Shown here: one piece after another, positions 55,770-64,000 of the stretch
Numbering within the stretch: the first letter of the stretch is position 1
How the letters are laid out: each line of letters begins with the position of its first letter
Origin: Monoplex corrugatus
Lineage: Eukaryota > Mollusca > Gastropoda > Littorinimorpha > Ranellidae
Length of the DNA stretch: 64,000 nucleotides
Reading direction: 5' to 3'
Assembly (NCBI GenBank): GCA_030674185.1
Contig: JAPXFY010000031.1
Span: forward strand, 37,795,362 to 37,859,361
Translations under genes and position numbers: made by a program
Notes under the pieces: generated by a model
Databases searched by the model: none
What the model saw: the letters and a program-made list of their open reading frames with translations, nothing else
Told to the model about the DNA's origin: nothing

Positions 55770-55777
55770 TGACGTCA
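55770..55777. promoter_or_regulatory. CRE palindrome TGACGTCA
   Basis: A perfect cAMP response element in the context GGTGACGTCACGTAA, about 2.1 kb upstream of tim exon 1. Could be chance or an enhancer element. Confidence 0.25.
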
Positions 55778-55852
55778 CGTAAAAATATATTACGACAGCC
55801 AGGTAGGGTGTGGTTTTGAGCATGACGAAACAAAAATACACAACTGTGTATG

Positions 55853-55853
<1 letters not shown>

Positions 55854-55887
<34 letters not shown>

Positions 55888-55912
55888 CGCGCGCGCGTGC
55901 GTGCGTGTGTGT

Positions 55913-55980
<68 letters not shown>

Positions 55981-56009
55981 TGTGTGTGTGTGCGTGCGCG
56001 CGCGCGTGC

Positions 56010-56062
<53 letters not shown>

Positions 56063-56080
56063 TGTGTGTGTGTGTGTGTA
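55854..56080. repeat. (TG)n block with duplicated GCGTGCGCGCGCGTGCGTGC
   Basis: The TG tract contains two copies of the same GC-rich interruption about 110 bp apart, so part of the microsatellite was duplicated as a block. Confidence 0.93.
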
Positions 56081-56084
56081 CTTG

Positions 56085-56160
56085 TAAAGCGCCAGAAGCA
56101 ATTTTTTGGACTGTGCGCTATATAAATGCTCATTATTATTATTATTTATTATTATTACGA
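56085..56160 (+). mobile_element. CR1-like LINE extreme 3' tail
   Basis: TTGTAAAGCGCCAGAAGCAA...TGTGCGCTATATAAATGCTC followed by (ATT)n, a typical short 5'-truncated insertion. Confidence 0.6.
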
Positions 56161-56284
56161 AAGGTCTGTTGTTGTTTCATTGCGTAAGTCAGTGTTTGAA
56201 CTTGAATATTCTGTGGTTTTTGATGTATCTTCTTACTTGTGTAGCTTTGATGTGTTGTTTTCTCATTGTATACGTAGTTGTGAA

Positions 56285-56375
56285 CATTTTTTGTTTTGCA
56301 AATGTAAAGCGCTGTGAGCATGTTTGCATGAATATGCGCTATAAATAAACATTATTATTATATTATTATAACTGA
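56285..56375 (+). mobile_element. second CR1-like 3' tail
   Basis: ATGTAAAGCGCTGTGAGCAT...ATATGCGCTATAAATAAACA with (TTA)n. Diverged from the copy at 56,085. Confidence 0.6.
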
Positions 56376-56430
56376 GTTAATGGCCTCACATTGAAATGAA
56401 GTGTTCTGTACTACGATTTCAGACGAGTTC

Positions 56431-56433
<3 letters not shown>

Positions 56434-56497
<64 letters not shown>

Positions 56498-56740
56498 AAT
56501 CATCATAATCATCATCATCATATGCCCTGCCGCATGGCGTTGGCAGTCATGGCCCTCCATACGAATCTATCTTTTGTCGCTGCAAGTACATCTCCCACCT
56601 TTTCTGTCTTAATCCACTCCGCAAGTCCGTCCAATATTTTCTCCCTGAGTCTGCCTGGTGCTCTCTTTCCCTCCAGCTTTCCTTTTGTGACTAGGTGCTC
56701 CAATTTCTCTTGCCTCATAAAATGTCCTATAAAATATCCT
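56434..56740 (-). pseudogene. RTE-like LINE 3' end with long (CAT)n tail
   Basis: About 28 CAT/CATAAT units (56,434-56,520), then minus-strand coding remnant: RQEKLEHLVTKGKLEGKRAP, GRLREKILDGLAEWIKTEKV, GDVLAATKDRFVWRAM. The open 66-codon reading suggests a fairly young copy. Confidence 0.78.
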
Positions 56741-56754
56741 TTTATTCATATACA

Positions 56755-56919
56755 TAATTAAGATATACATATATACATACAATTACATATGTAATTTTAT
56801 ATATATATATCCATAATTACATATATACATATATATACCTTATTTATATGTATAATTATTTATGTATATATATATATATATATACATACATACACATATA
56901 TACATACATATACATATAT

Positions 56920-56996
<77 letters not shown>

Positions 56997-57015
56997 GTAT
57001 ATGTATATATTGAAA
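56755..57015. repeat. (TA)n / ATACAT-rich low complexity
   Basis: AT-only and TATACATACATA-type repeats. No gene. Confidence 0.9.
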
Positions 57016-57054
57016 CACACTTCTTCACATTTGTAATGAATTTACTAATAATCC

Positions 57055-57210
57055 ATGCAAATGCAAAGTTGAAAATCTCGCCCCGCCCCCCCCCCCACCT
57101 CCCCCCCACCCTCCATCCGTTTTGGACCTCTGCTCCATGCAAAGTCGAATATCTGCCCCGCCCTCGCCCCCACCCCCTCCATCCGCTTTAGACTTCCACT
57201 CCTGAAGGGG
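57055..57210. repeat. C-rich 85-bp direct duplication
   Basis: Two units of the form ATGCAAAGTTGAAAATCTCG, CCCCGCCCCCC..., CCCTCCATCCGTTTTGGACC, TCTGCTCC. Confidence 0.75.
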
Positions 57211-57385
57211 CCCAGAAGCAAGGCTTGAACCATAATTACTACCTGTATAAACATGGCCGCTGTCTTCAGTCTTCATTTCGATACGATACAACGAAACAGA
57301 AGGTGATGCTATTTCGAGGAATCGTATCATCGTTTAAAGTCGGTGAAGTAAAATCTCGAACTTTTAATGAAAAGTTTACATTTAA

Positions 57386-58205
57386 AGGGGTAACATCCGA
57401 TCCAATGGATCGGGACGCATGCGCAGTAAGCATGGGCGGGGCTAATCTAAATAAAGAAAAGCACGTGGCTGAGGGTAGTAAACAAACACGCTAACAGTGA
57501 CGAACAAAACAGACACTTACTTCTTAGTTACTGAAAAGAAACTGAAGCAAATTCCGTCCACACAGCTCCCCAGAACTCAACGTTTTCCTACGTAACACAT
57601 GACGTATACGAGGAAATGGATTTTGTACGTTCATTTTAGGGGGTGAAGGTAGTCAACTAATGCTTTCCGTTGACTTTTCTTACTGGAAAAGCATGATGTA
57701 GTTTTAGAGAAATTATATCTTGGTCCCCCTTCAATGGGAATCAGTACACCGCACACTATCTCCGCAGTCCTGGTTGTCTCCTGCCTGGGGCATAACCAAA
57801 GTTTGGACAGGGGGACATCAGTTTGTGTTCAAGACTATCAAATAGTATGAACACTTGATCAGAAGTCTTTGTATTTCTCGACAGTTTGTCATACACACAC
57901 GCTGCATTATTACTGTTGAGAGCCCCTGACTTCGTGCGCAGATCTAAATTACAGATTGATAACCTTATCCCTTCATCCCTAAACAGTTGATTACACTCCG
58001 GTCACTAACACAGACACCCTGCTGAGTTTGTCGTCTGCTGCCACGCGGTAACTGAGGCCTTCACTAGGAGATCCGGTAGATCTATGTAAGTTACTTGAAC
58101 CTTGCTGAGAATGAGAACAAAAGATGAGAAGGAAAGGATGGTGCTAGTTTGAGAGAGTTTGTCTTTGACAAAATAATGAATTTTAATTTATTATTGCTGG
58201 ATATA
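57386..58205. repeat. left inverted arm
   Basis: Contains ACGCATGCGCAGTAAGCATG, a CACGTG (AAAGCACGTGGCTGAGG), and ends inward at TTATTGCTGGATATA. It is missing about 148 bp present in the right arm. Confidence 0.85.
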
Positions 58206-58811
58206 AACGAAGAAAAGAAGGAGGTTGTAAGACAACCGTTTGAAAGCTGTGGTTGGGAGTGGAAATGTGAAGTGCTATCACAAGTTACAATCAGTGAAGC
58301 TGACATTGTCAGTGAGAATAGTTCCGTGTGTGTTACCAACATCTCCTGTGTACATGTAGATACCACATCATCTTGCACACCTACTTCAGTGGCTACACTG
58401 TCCTCAGCAAGTTATAGATTTCCGCCGACGACATATGTAGTGTGTTCCTCATCTGGTGCTAGTGTCAGTGTAGGTGATAGACCTAGCGTTAGTTTACAGC
58501 ATGCAGTTAGTCAGGGCAGATGCCAGTTTTGTTTTTGTGAGCCGTGTGTTACTGCAAACCGTCAGAGGTGGCTGGGTAATGGACAGTCAACACATGTTAG
58601 GAATTCTGGACTTAAGAAACAGATATATAGAAAATTTTGGAACATGCTAAATTCTAGGAATACGTGGAGACATCCACAGTATTTACGAAAGAAATCGGTG
58701 ACTATGGGGCGTGATGGTGTAGATGAATGTGTGGTGACAGTCCTTCATGAGATAATGCCAGACTGTGTGCTGTCACTTGTAGGACTTGTATATCCAGCAA
58801 TAACAAATTAA
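58149..58811 (+). CDS. hypothetical Cys-rich protein of the inverted-repeat element, 220 aa
   Basis: I do not recognise the family with certainty. The ORF starts inside the left arm (MREFVFDKIMNFNLLLLDIN) and ends just inside the right arm. Residues about 120-135 have the motif CQFCFCEPCVTANRQRW. Then comes LGNGQSTHVRNSGLKKQIYR, KFWNMLNSRNTWRHPQYLRK, and a C-terminal EIMPDCVLSLVGLVYP. The Cys cluster plus basic Trp-rich segment could bind metal and nucleic acid. The middle (residues 60-115) is Ser/Thr/Val-rich. The ORF is intact, so the element may be recent. It might be an accessory protein, captured cargo or a C-terminal fragment of a larger protein. Confidence 0.5.
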   Translation: MREFVFDKIMNFNLLLLDINEEKKEVVRQPFESCGWEWKCEVLSQVTISEADIVSENSSVCVTNISCVHVDTTSSCTPTSVATLSSASYRFPPTTYVVCSSSGASVSVGDRPSVSLQHAVSQGRCQFCFCEPCVTANRQRWLGNGQSTHVRNSGLKKQIYRKFWNMLNSRNTWRHPQYLRKKSVTMGRDGVDECVVTVLHEIMPDCVLSLVGLVYPAITN

Positions 58812-59763
58812 AATTCATTATTTCGTCAAAGACAAACTCTCTCAAACTAGATGTGTGCGTTTTCAGTAGAATCCAGAAAGAATGAGCGTGCAAATTTACT
58901 TACAGACAATGATAGATCTGACCACAGATTTCTGGCCCTATTACTTTCACACCGTAAGAGAGGCCAAGCATGGGATAGCAGTCATGGAGTTTCCATTAGC
59001 ACCATCCTTTCCTTCTCATCTTTTGTTCTCATTCTCAGCAAGGTTCAAGTAACTTACATAGATCTACCGGATCTCCTAGTGAAGGCCTCAGTTACCGCGT
59101 GGCAGCAGACGACAAACTCAGCAGGGTGTCTGTGTTAGTGACCGGAGTGTAATCAACTGTTTAGGGGTGAAGGGATGAGGTTATCAATCTGTAATTTAGA
59201 TCTGCGCACGAAGTCAGGGGTTCACAACAGTAATAATGCTTCGTGTGTGTATATCAAACTGTCGAGAAATACAAAGACTTCTGATCAAGTGTTCATACTG
59301 TTTGATAAAAAAAGTAGTCTTGAACACAAACTGATGTCCTCCTGTCCAAACTTTGGTTATTCCCCAGGCAGGAGACAACCAGGACTGCGGAGATAGTGTG
59401 GGGGTAATTCCCATTGAAGGAGGACCAAGCTATAATTTCTCTAAAACTACATCATGCTTTTCCTGTAAGAAAAGTCAACGGAAAGCATAAGTTGACTACG
59501 TTCACCCCCTAAAACGAACGTACAAAATCCATTTCCTCATATACGTCATGTGTTACGTAGAAAAACGTTCGAGTTCTGGGGAGCTGTGTGGACGGAATTT
59601 GCTTCAATTTCTTTTCAGTAAATAAGAAGTAAGTGTCTGTTTTGTTCGTCACTGTTGGCGTGTTTGTTTACTGCCCTCAGCCACGTGCTTTTCTTTATTT
59701 AGATTAGCCCCGCCCATGCTTACTGCGCATGCGTCCCGATCCATTGGATTGGATGTTACCCCT
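58789..59763. repeat. right inverted arm
   Basis: Starts TATATCCAGCAATAACAAAT and ends GGATGTTACCCCT. Includes an extra segment of about 148 bp (58,851-58,998) absent from the left arm. Confidence 0.85.
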
Positions 59764-60016
59764 TTAAGCAATAGTACTTTTTGTTTGTTTGTTCCATTTT
59801 GTTTTCGTTTTCCCTGAAGAGATGGAAGATGATCTTATCTACGAAACAAATTTTCGAAACACATTGGGGTTGGCTGATTCCCCTTTGCACCAGACAGGTC
59901 TAAGTATATTTCTTACTAAAGTTTAGGTAAGCGTAGACTCTAGCCTTTCTCCTCCCCCCCCCCCCCTTTTTGACTGTATAAATAAAATAGAATGGAGAAA
60001 GCATATTTCTACAAGC

Positions 60017-60279
60017 AGGCCCCAGTAGCTCAGTTGGTTTGAGCGTCGGATTCACATGCTAACGGTTGTGGGTTCGAATCCCGGGATGCGCTACATTAAA
60101 ACTGGCCTTCTCACTGTCCCATCTTAACATCATTATTGTTCTGGTGGTGTCAGTATAGGATTAGATAAGTCCCCCTTCCCCCACTTCCCTGGGATGGTTA
60201 TCCCCGTCAGCCATATCACCTGAGGTGGGTGTCGACGTAAAAACTGAACCAAATCAATCAATCAATCAATCAATCAATA
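60017..60279 (+). mobile_element. tRNA-derived SINE-A, copy 2
   Basis: tRNA-like head CCCCAGTAGCTCAGTTGGTT...GGTTGTGGGTTCGAATCCCG, body with GGTGGGTGTCGACGTAAAAA, and an (AATC)n tail. About 263 bp; very similar to the copy at 62,153. Confidence 0.88.
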
Positions 60280-60400
60280 TTTCTACAAGATTGAAACGTA
60301 TGTTACTCTTGAAAAGTATGTTAGTTTAGCCAGCAACTCAGTAAGTGAATCCAGCAATCTCTATGCCAAAGCCCTTGTCATAGAGGTTGGACCAAGGGAG

Positions 60401-60632
60401 TTAACCAGTTCAGTGCCTATAAGCCGTCAGCTGACGTCCTGTGATCTCATGAAACAACTCTCGATGTTTTGGGGAAGGAAAGGACCATAGCCCCCCTCAA
60501 AGCAATGGCAGAAGCAGCTGGACTAAAAATGAGTACCAGTCAGATCTGGTCGAGGAGGAAAAAAAAGTGTACAAAGTGTATGGTACCTCATAAGGCTTTA
60601 AAATCCCCGGTGTCCGACATCTAAGTGGTTAA
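60401..60632. mobile_element. third family of TTAA-bounded MITE
   Basis: TTAACCAGTTCAGTGCC on the left and CATCTAAGTGGTTAA on the right give TTAA borders and short imperfect terminal inverted repeats (CCA.TT.AG). About 224 bp, non-coding. Confidence 0.45.
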
Positions 60633-60663
60633 CATATCTGTCACAAGAAGTGACCTGGCCTTC

Positions 60664-60685
60664 AGCCCCCCCCCCCCCCCCCCCC
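60664..60685. repeat. poly-C run
   Basis: About 22 C near 60,666, followed by a G-rich stretch to about 60,740. Confidence 0.85.
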
Positions 60686-60842
60686 GTTCACCTGAGGTGG
60701 GGTGGGGATGGGGACGGGGGATGGGGGTGGGTGGGGGAAGTAATAATGGCTACAGCAGAAGGGCATCCAGCCAGGAGTCATGATGACCCGGTGGCTCGGA
60801 CCGTGACCTTCCCGAAATACATTTCTTCGTCCTTGGACCCCT

Positions 60843-61525
60843 TAACCCTTTGACTCCCGCACTCTGTCCATCAACATCCTGGTAGTAGAGCAAAAACTTA
60901 ACTCTTTGACTCCCGCACTCTGTCCATCAACATCCTGGTAGTAGAGCAAAAACTTAACTCTTTGACTCCCGCACTCTGTCCATCAGCATCCTGGTAGTAG
61001 AGCAAAAACTTAACCCTTTGACTCCCGCACTCTGTCCATCAACATCCTGGTAGTACAGCAAAAATTTAACCCTTTGACTCCCGCACTCTGTCCATCAACA
61101 TCCTGGTAGTACAGCAAAAACTTAACCCTTTGGCTCCCGCACTCTGTCCATCAACATCCTGGTAGTACAGCAAAAACTTAACCCTTTGGCTCCCGCACTC
61201 TGTCCATCAACATCCTGGTAGTACAGCAAAAACTTAACTCTTTGACTCCCGCACTCTGTCCATCAACATCCTGGTAGTACAGCAAAAACTTAACCCTTTG
61301 ACTCCCGCACTCTGTCCATCAACATCCTGGTAGTACAGCAAAAACTTAACCCTTTGACTCCCGCACTCTGTCCATCAATATCCTGGTAGTACAGCAAAAA
61401 CATAAACCTTTGATTCCCTCACCTTGTCTACCAGGTCAGTTGCAAGAGGTAGGTGGATAGAGTGAGGGAGTCAAAAGGTTAAGTTTTTGAAGTTGGTGGA
61501 TAGCATGCGAGAGTCAAAGGGTTAA
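60843..61525. mobile_element. hairpin MITE with its left end amplified to about ten 56-bp units
   Basis: Each unit starts TTAACCCTTTGACTCCCGCA, continues CTCTGTCCATCAACATCCTG and ends GTAGTACAGCAAAAAC. The last unit runs into a normal MITE centre and right end (GAGTCAAAGGGTTAA). Units differ by isolated changes (ACT/CCC, GAG/CAG, ACT/GCT). Confidence 0.88.
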
Positions 61526-61558
61526 GAGGATAAGGATTTTAGAGCCGAAACACTCGCT

Positions 61559-61561
<3 letters not shown>

Positions 61562-61607
<46 letters not shown>
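61562..61607. repeat. (GA)n microsatellite
   Basis: About 22 GA units with one AAAG slip. Confidence 0.95.
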
Positions 61608-61864
61608 AGGGGGGTGGGGGGCTTCTCATCTCGCTAAAGACCTTCTGCTATCCAGTACTTATGTTTGTAAGTAAACTTATAAAGATACATGTATAAGTGT
61701 GTGTGCCGGGCATGTAGGTGCGCGTGTGTTAGGCGTGTGCATGCATGTACGTATATATCAATATACCCGTCAAATATCACTCATAATGAAAAGACGTTAA
61801 ATCAAAGAACGAACGTTATCAATGTAATAATATATACATGTGCGCGCGTGCGTCCGTGCGTCGG

Positions 61865-61934
61865 TACTGTCTGCGCATGCGCGACAAAGAGTCTACGGGG
61901 AAAACGTGACGTTGTTCTTACTGAAATACGTAAA
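61865..61934 (+). promoter_or_regulatory. possible CpG/NRF1 promoter and first exon (plus strand)
   Basis: CTGCGCATGCGCGAC, an NRF1-like palindrome in a CpG-containing stretch, is followed 60 bp later by AATACGTAAAG|GTAAGCC, a strong donor. Might be the first exon of a plus-strand gene beyond the window. No coding support. Confidence 0.25.
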
Positions 61935-62152
61935 GGTAAGCCAGTCATTCACGTCAACCAATCTGTAATGAGATCAGTCGTGCAATGACCGCGGCTTTGA
62001 GCCCTTCTAAGAGCATCACTGCACACGACCATGGGGATTTTTTTTTGGCACTGATCGAGACCCTTCCCCAGCTTCCCCCTTCCCTCATTCCCCCTTTCCC
62101 CTTCCTCATCCCCAGCAAATAAGAGAGAAAGAAGAGAATAGACACTGACAGC

Positions 62153-62412
62153 GAGCCCCAGTAGCTCAGTTGGTTTGAGCGTCGGATTCACATGCTAATG
62201 GTTGTGGGTTGTTCGAATCCCAGGGTGCGCTATATTAAAAACTGGCCTTTTCACTGCTCCATCTTAACATCATTGTTGTTCTGGTGGTGTTACTATAGGA
62301 TTAGATAAGTCCTCATTCCCCCACTTCCCTGGGATGGTGATCCCCGTCGGCCATATCACCTGAGGTGGGTGTCGACGTAAAAACTGAACCAAACCAAATC
62401 AATGAATCAATC
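62153..62412 (+). mobile_element. tRNA-derived SINE-A, copy 3
   Basis: Same head and body as 60,017-60,279, with a 3-bp GTT insertion beside the B box (GGGTTGTTCGAATCCC), which argues against a functional tRNA. Confidence 0.87.
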
Positions 62413-62451
62413 AGACACTGACAATGATACTTCATTTTCCGACGGCAGAAC

Positions 62452-62452
<1 letters not shown>

Positions 62453-62484
<32 letters not shown>

Positions 62485-62640
62485 GGGGGGGGGGAAGGAA
62501 AGGAGAGTAGGCAATGATAAACACAGTGATTAATCTATTTTTCAATAGTAGAAGTTATTAGAACGAGAGAGAGGAAAAAAAGGAAAGAAAGGAGAGTAGA
62601 CAATGATAAACGCAGTGATTAATCTATTTCTCAATAGTAG
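62453..62640. repeat. (GA)n, poly-G and a 90-bp duplication
   Basis: (GA)n then about 20 G. Then GGAGAGTAGGCAATGATAAA...AATCTATTTTTCAATAGTAG is repeated at 62,590-62,640 with minor changes. Confidence 0.8.
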
Positions 62641-62865
62641 AAGTTATTAGTTTTGTGTGAAGAACTGGCAAAGTGGAATGGAAAACTAATGCTACCGCTA
62701 TCCTTTAGTAATAAAGTGGGTTTGTTTTCTTTTTCTGTTTTTTCCCCTTCTTTTTTGTTTGTTTGTTTGTTTGTTGTTGTTGTTGTTGATGTTTTGTGGA
62801 TGGCTGGCTGTTTGTCTTTTTGTTTTGTTTTTGTTTGTTGTTTGTTTGTTGTTGTTTTTTGCATG

Positions 62866-64000
62866 GCTTAGCAATCTCCTCCTTGCAACTGATACTGGCA
62901 AAGTCTCTCTCCTCACACTCCTCGATCTGTCTGCAGCCTTTGATACCATTGATCATGGTATTCTCCTTTCTAGACTCCATCATACTTTTGGCATCTCTGA
63001 CACTGCTCTCTCCTGGTTCACTTCATATCTATCAAACAGAAAACAAACTGTTCTCATCAATGGCACTTACTCTCAACCTGCATACCTGACCTGTGGTGTT
63101 CCACAAGGATCTGTCCTTGGCCCTGTTCTTTTCACTCTTTACACCTCCCCCCTGTCCACTATCATCAACTCCCACTCTATAAAACACCACCTCTATGCTG
63201 ATGACACCCAACTTCAAGACAGTGACTCACCTGACAATGTATAGCGCCTCTTGGCTCGCACCACTGAGTGCTACTCGGACATTAAGAACTGGATGACATA
63301 CAATAAACTCCAGCTTAATGACAACAAGACGGAAGCTATCCTCACTGGCACCCGTCAGAAACTTTCTCAGCTGCTCCCTCTTTCTCTCTCATTATGTAAC
63401 ATCAGTCCCAATTTCTGACTCAGCTAAAAACCTTGGTGTCTGCATTGACTCTACCCTCTCCATGAACAACTTTGTTTCTCAAACTGCCAGATCTTGCTAC
63501 TATCACCTCCATCGTATAAGCCTGATCAGGAAGTATCTCTCTGTTGAAACAACTGCAAACTCGTTCTCTCCTTCATAATGTCTCGCATTGACTATTGCAA
63601 TTCACTCCTATCTGGTCTTCCTGCCTCCACCATCCACATCCTACAGCGCATTCAAAACAATGCTGCACGCCTTGTACTCAAAAAGAAAAAAGCTGACCAC
63701 ATTTCTCCTCTCCTGGCACAACTTCACTGGCTCCCTGTATCAAAGCGCATACAGTACAAACTAGACACCATGTGCTACAAAAGCCTCAATAACGCAGCCC
63801 CCGATTACCTGTCAAGCCTACTTGAGATCTATGTTCCCTCACGTACCCCGCTCTGCCTCCGATCCTCGACTTTTCGCTTTCCACGCACTAAGCTCAATAC
63901 CTATGGTCCACGAGCCTTCTCTGTTTCTGGTCCACTCTCCTGGAACAAACTTCCTCTCTCAGTCCGTCAGCAACCTACTTTTGTCTCCTTCAAGTCCGCT
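62866..64000 (+). pseudogene. CR1-like LINE reverse transcriptase, damaged, cut by the window edge
   Basis: The plus strand reads LLDLSAAFDTIDHGILLSRL (RT palm), GVPQGSVLGPVLFTLYTSPL, and LYADDTQ with the catalytic YADD near 63,194. An in-frame TAG (63,242-63,244) and at least one frameshift near 63,360-63,410 follow. Later blocks: [60 protein letters not shown] and [10 protein letters not shown], all standard for CR1/L2-type proteins. The endonuclease half is missing: a (TTTG)n-rich stretch precedes the palm, so it is 5'-truncated. Confidence 0.88.

Larger units (their letters stand above)
57386..59763. mobile_element. 2.38-kb TTAA-flanked element with near-kilobase inverted arms
   Basis: Flanked by TTAA on both sides (57,382-57,385 and 59,764-59,767). 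Left end AGGGGTAACATCCGATCCAA; the right end is its inverse (GGATGTTACCCCT). Left arm 57,386-58,205, right arm 58,789-59,763, roughly 90 percent alike by eye, and a spacer of about 580 bp holding a 220-codon ORF. TTAA duplication occurs in piggyBac and Kolobok families. The A/G-initial termini fit Kolobok better, but I cannot confirm a superfamily and no transposase is evident. Confidence 0.8.

Noticed and set aside
60017..60092. Apparent tRNA gene
   Set aside because: The same tRNA-like head with a shared 190-bp body and AATC tail occurs three times, and one copy has a 3-bp insertion at the B box. It is a SINE, not a tRNA gene.
61689..61988. 99-codon plus-strand ORF
   Set aside because: Begins in GTGCATG-rich DNA. 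No domain, and it crosses a good splice donor.

Overview
This is a window of animal nuclear DNA: spliced genes with GT-AG introns, very long (CA)n/(TG)n tracts, and many LINE, SINE and MITE relics. The repeat spectrum, together with a clock-type timeless gene, points to a marine invertebrate. A mollusc, perhaps a gastropod, is my best guess, inferred from general knowledge rather than proven here. Nothing bacterial is present.

One gene organises the first 54 kb. On the minus strand I could build a 23-exon timeless (tim) gene: a non-coding first exon near 53.5-53.64 kb, a start codon at 38,145 and a stop at 6,699. Splice phases agree across all 22 coding exons, and the predicted protein is about 1,110 residues. 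Its conserved blocks match the circadian TIMELESS of Drosophila more closely than the TIMEOUT/human TIMELESS type. Reading it through requires three one-base corrections, each at a short homopolymer (24,811-24,816; 24,551-24,554; 9,623-9,625). These are either consensus errors or real lesions. Upstream of exon 1 lie three canonical CACGTG E-boxes within 55 bp (53,775-53,829), plus an NRF1-type palindrome in or beside exon 1. This is the arrangement expected for a gene driven by CLOCK:CYCLE/BMAL.

The 15.4-kb first intron of tim (38.15-53.50 kb) holds a microsatellite-rich satellite, a DIRS-type retrotransposon fossil, LINE 3' ends, and part of a separate plus-strand gene (44,876-45,237) ending in four perfect-length 11-residue repeats. 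The other introns are full of simple repeats and TTAA-flanked hairpin MITEs. At several places tandem repeats begin exactly at a tim splice site and so carry copies of the donor or acceptor (introns after exons 6, 9 and 15, and before exon 17).

The 54-64 kb part is upstream of tim. It contains AAT/TG/TA/CAT microsatellites, RTE-like and CR1-like LINE pieces, tRNA-derived SINEs, a MITE internally amplified to about ten 56-bp units, and a CR1-like reverse transcriptase running off the right edge. It also contains a striking 2.38-kb element (57,386-59,763) flanked by TTAA. That element has near-kilobase inverted arms and a central 220-residue ORF with a Cys-rich motif, and it is the best candidate for an undescribed mobile system here. 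The left 6.7 kb is tim 3'-flanking DNA, possibly including 3' UTR, with MITEs, a 50-bp minisatellite and a reverse-transcriptase fossil.
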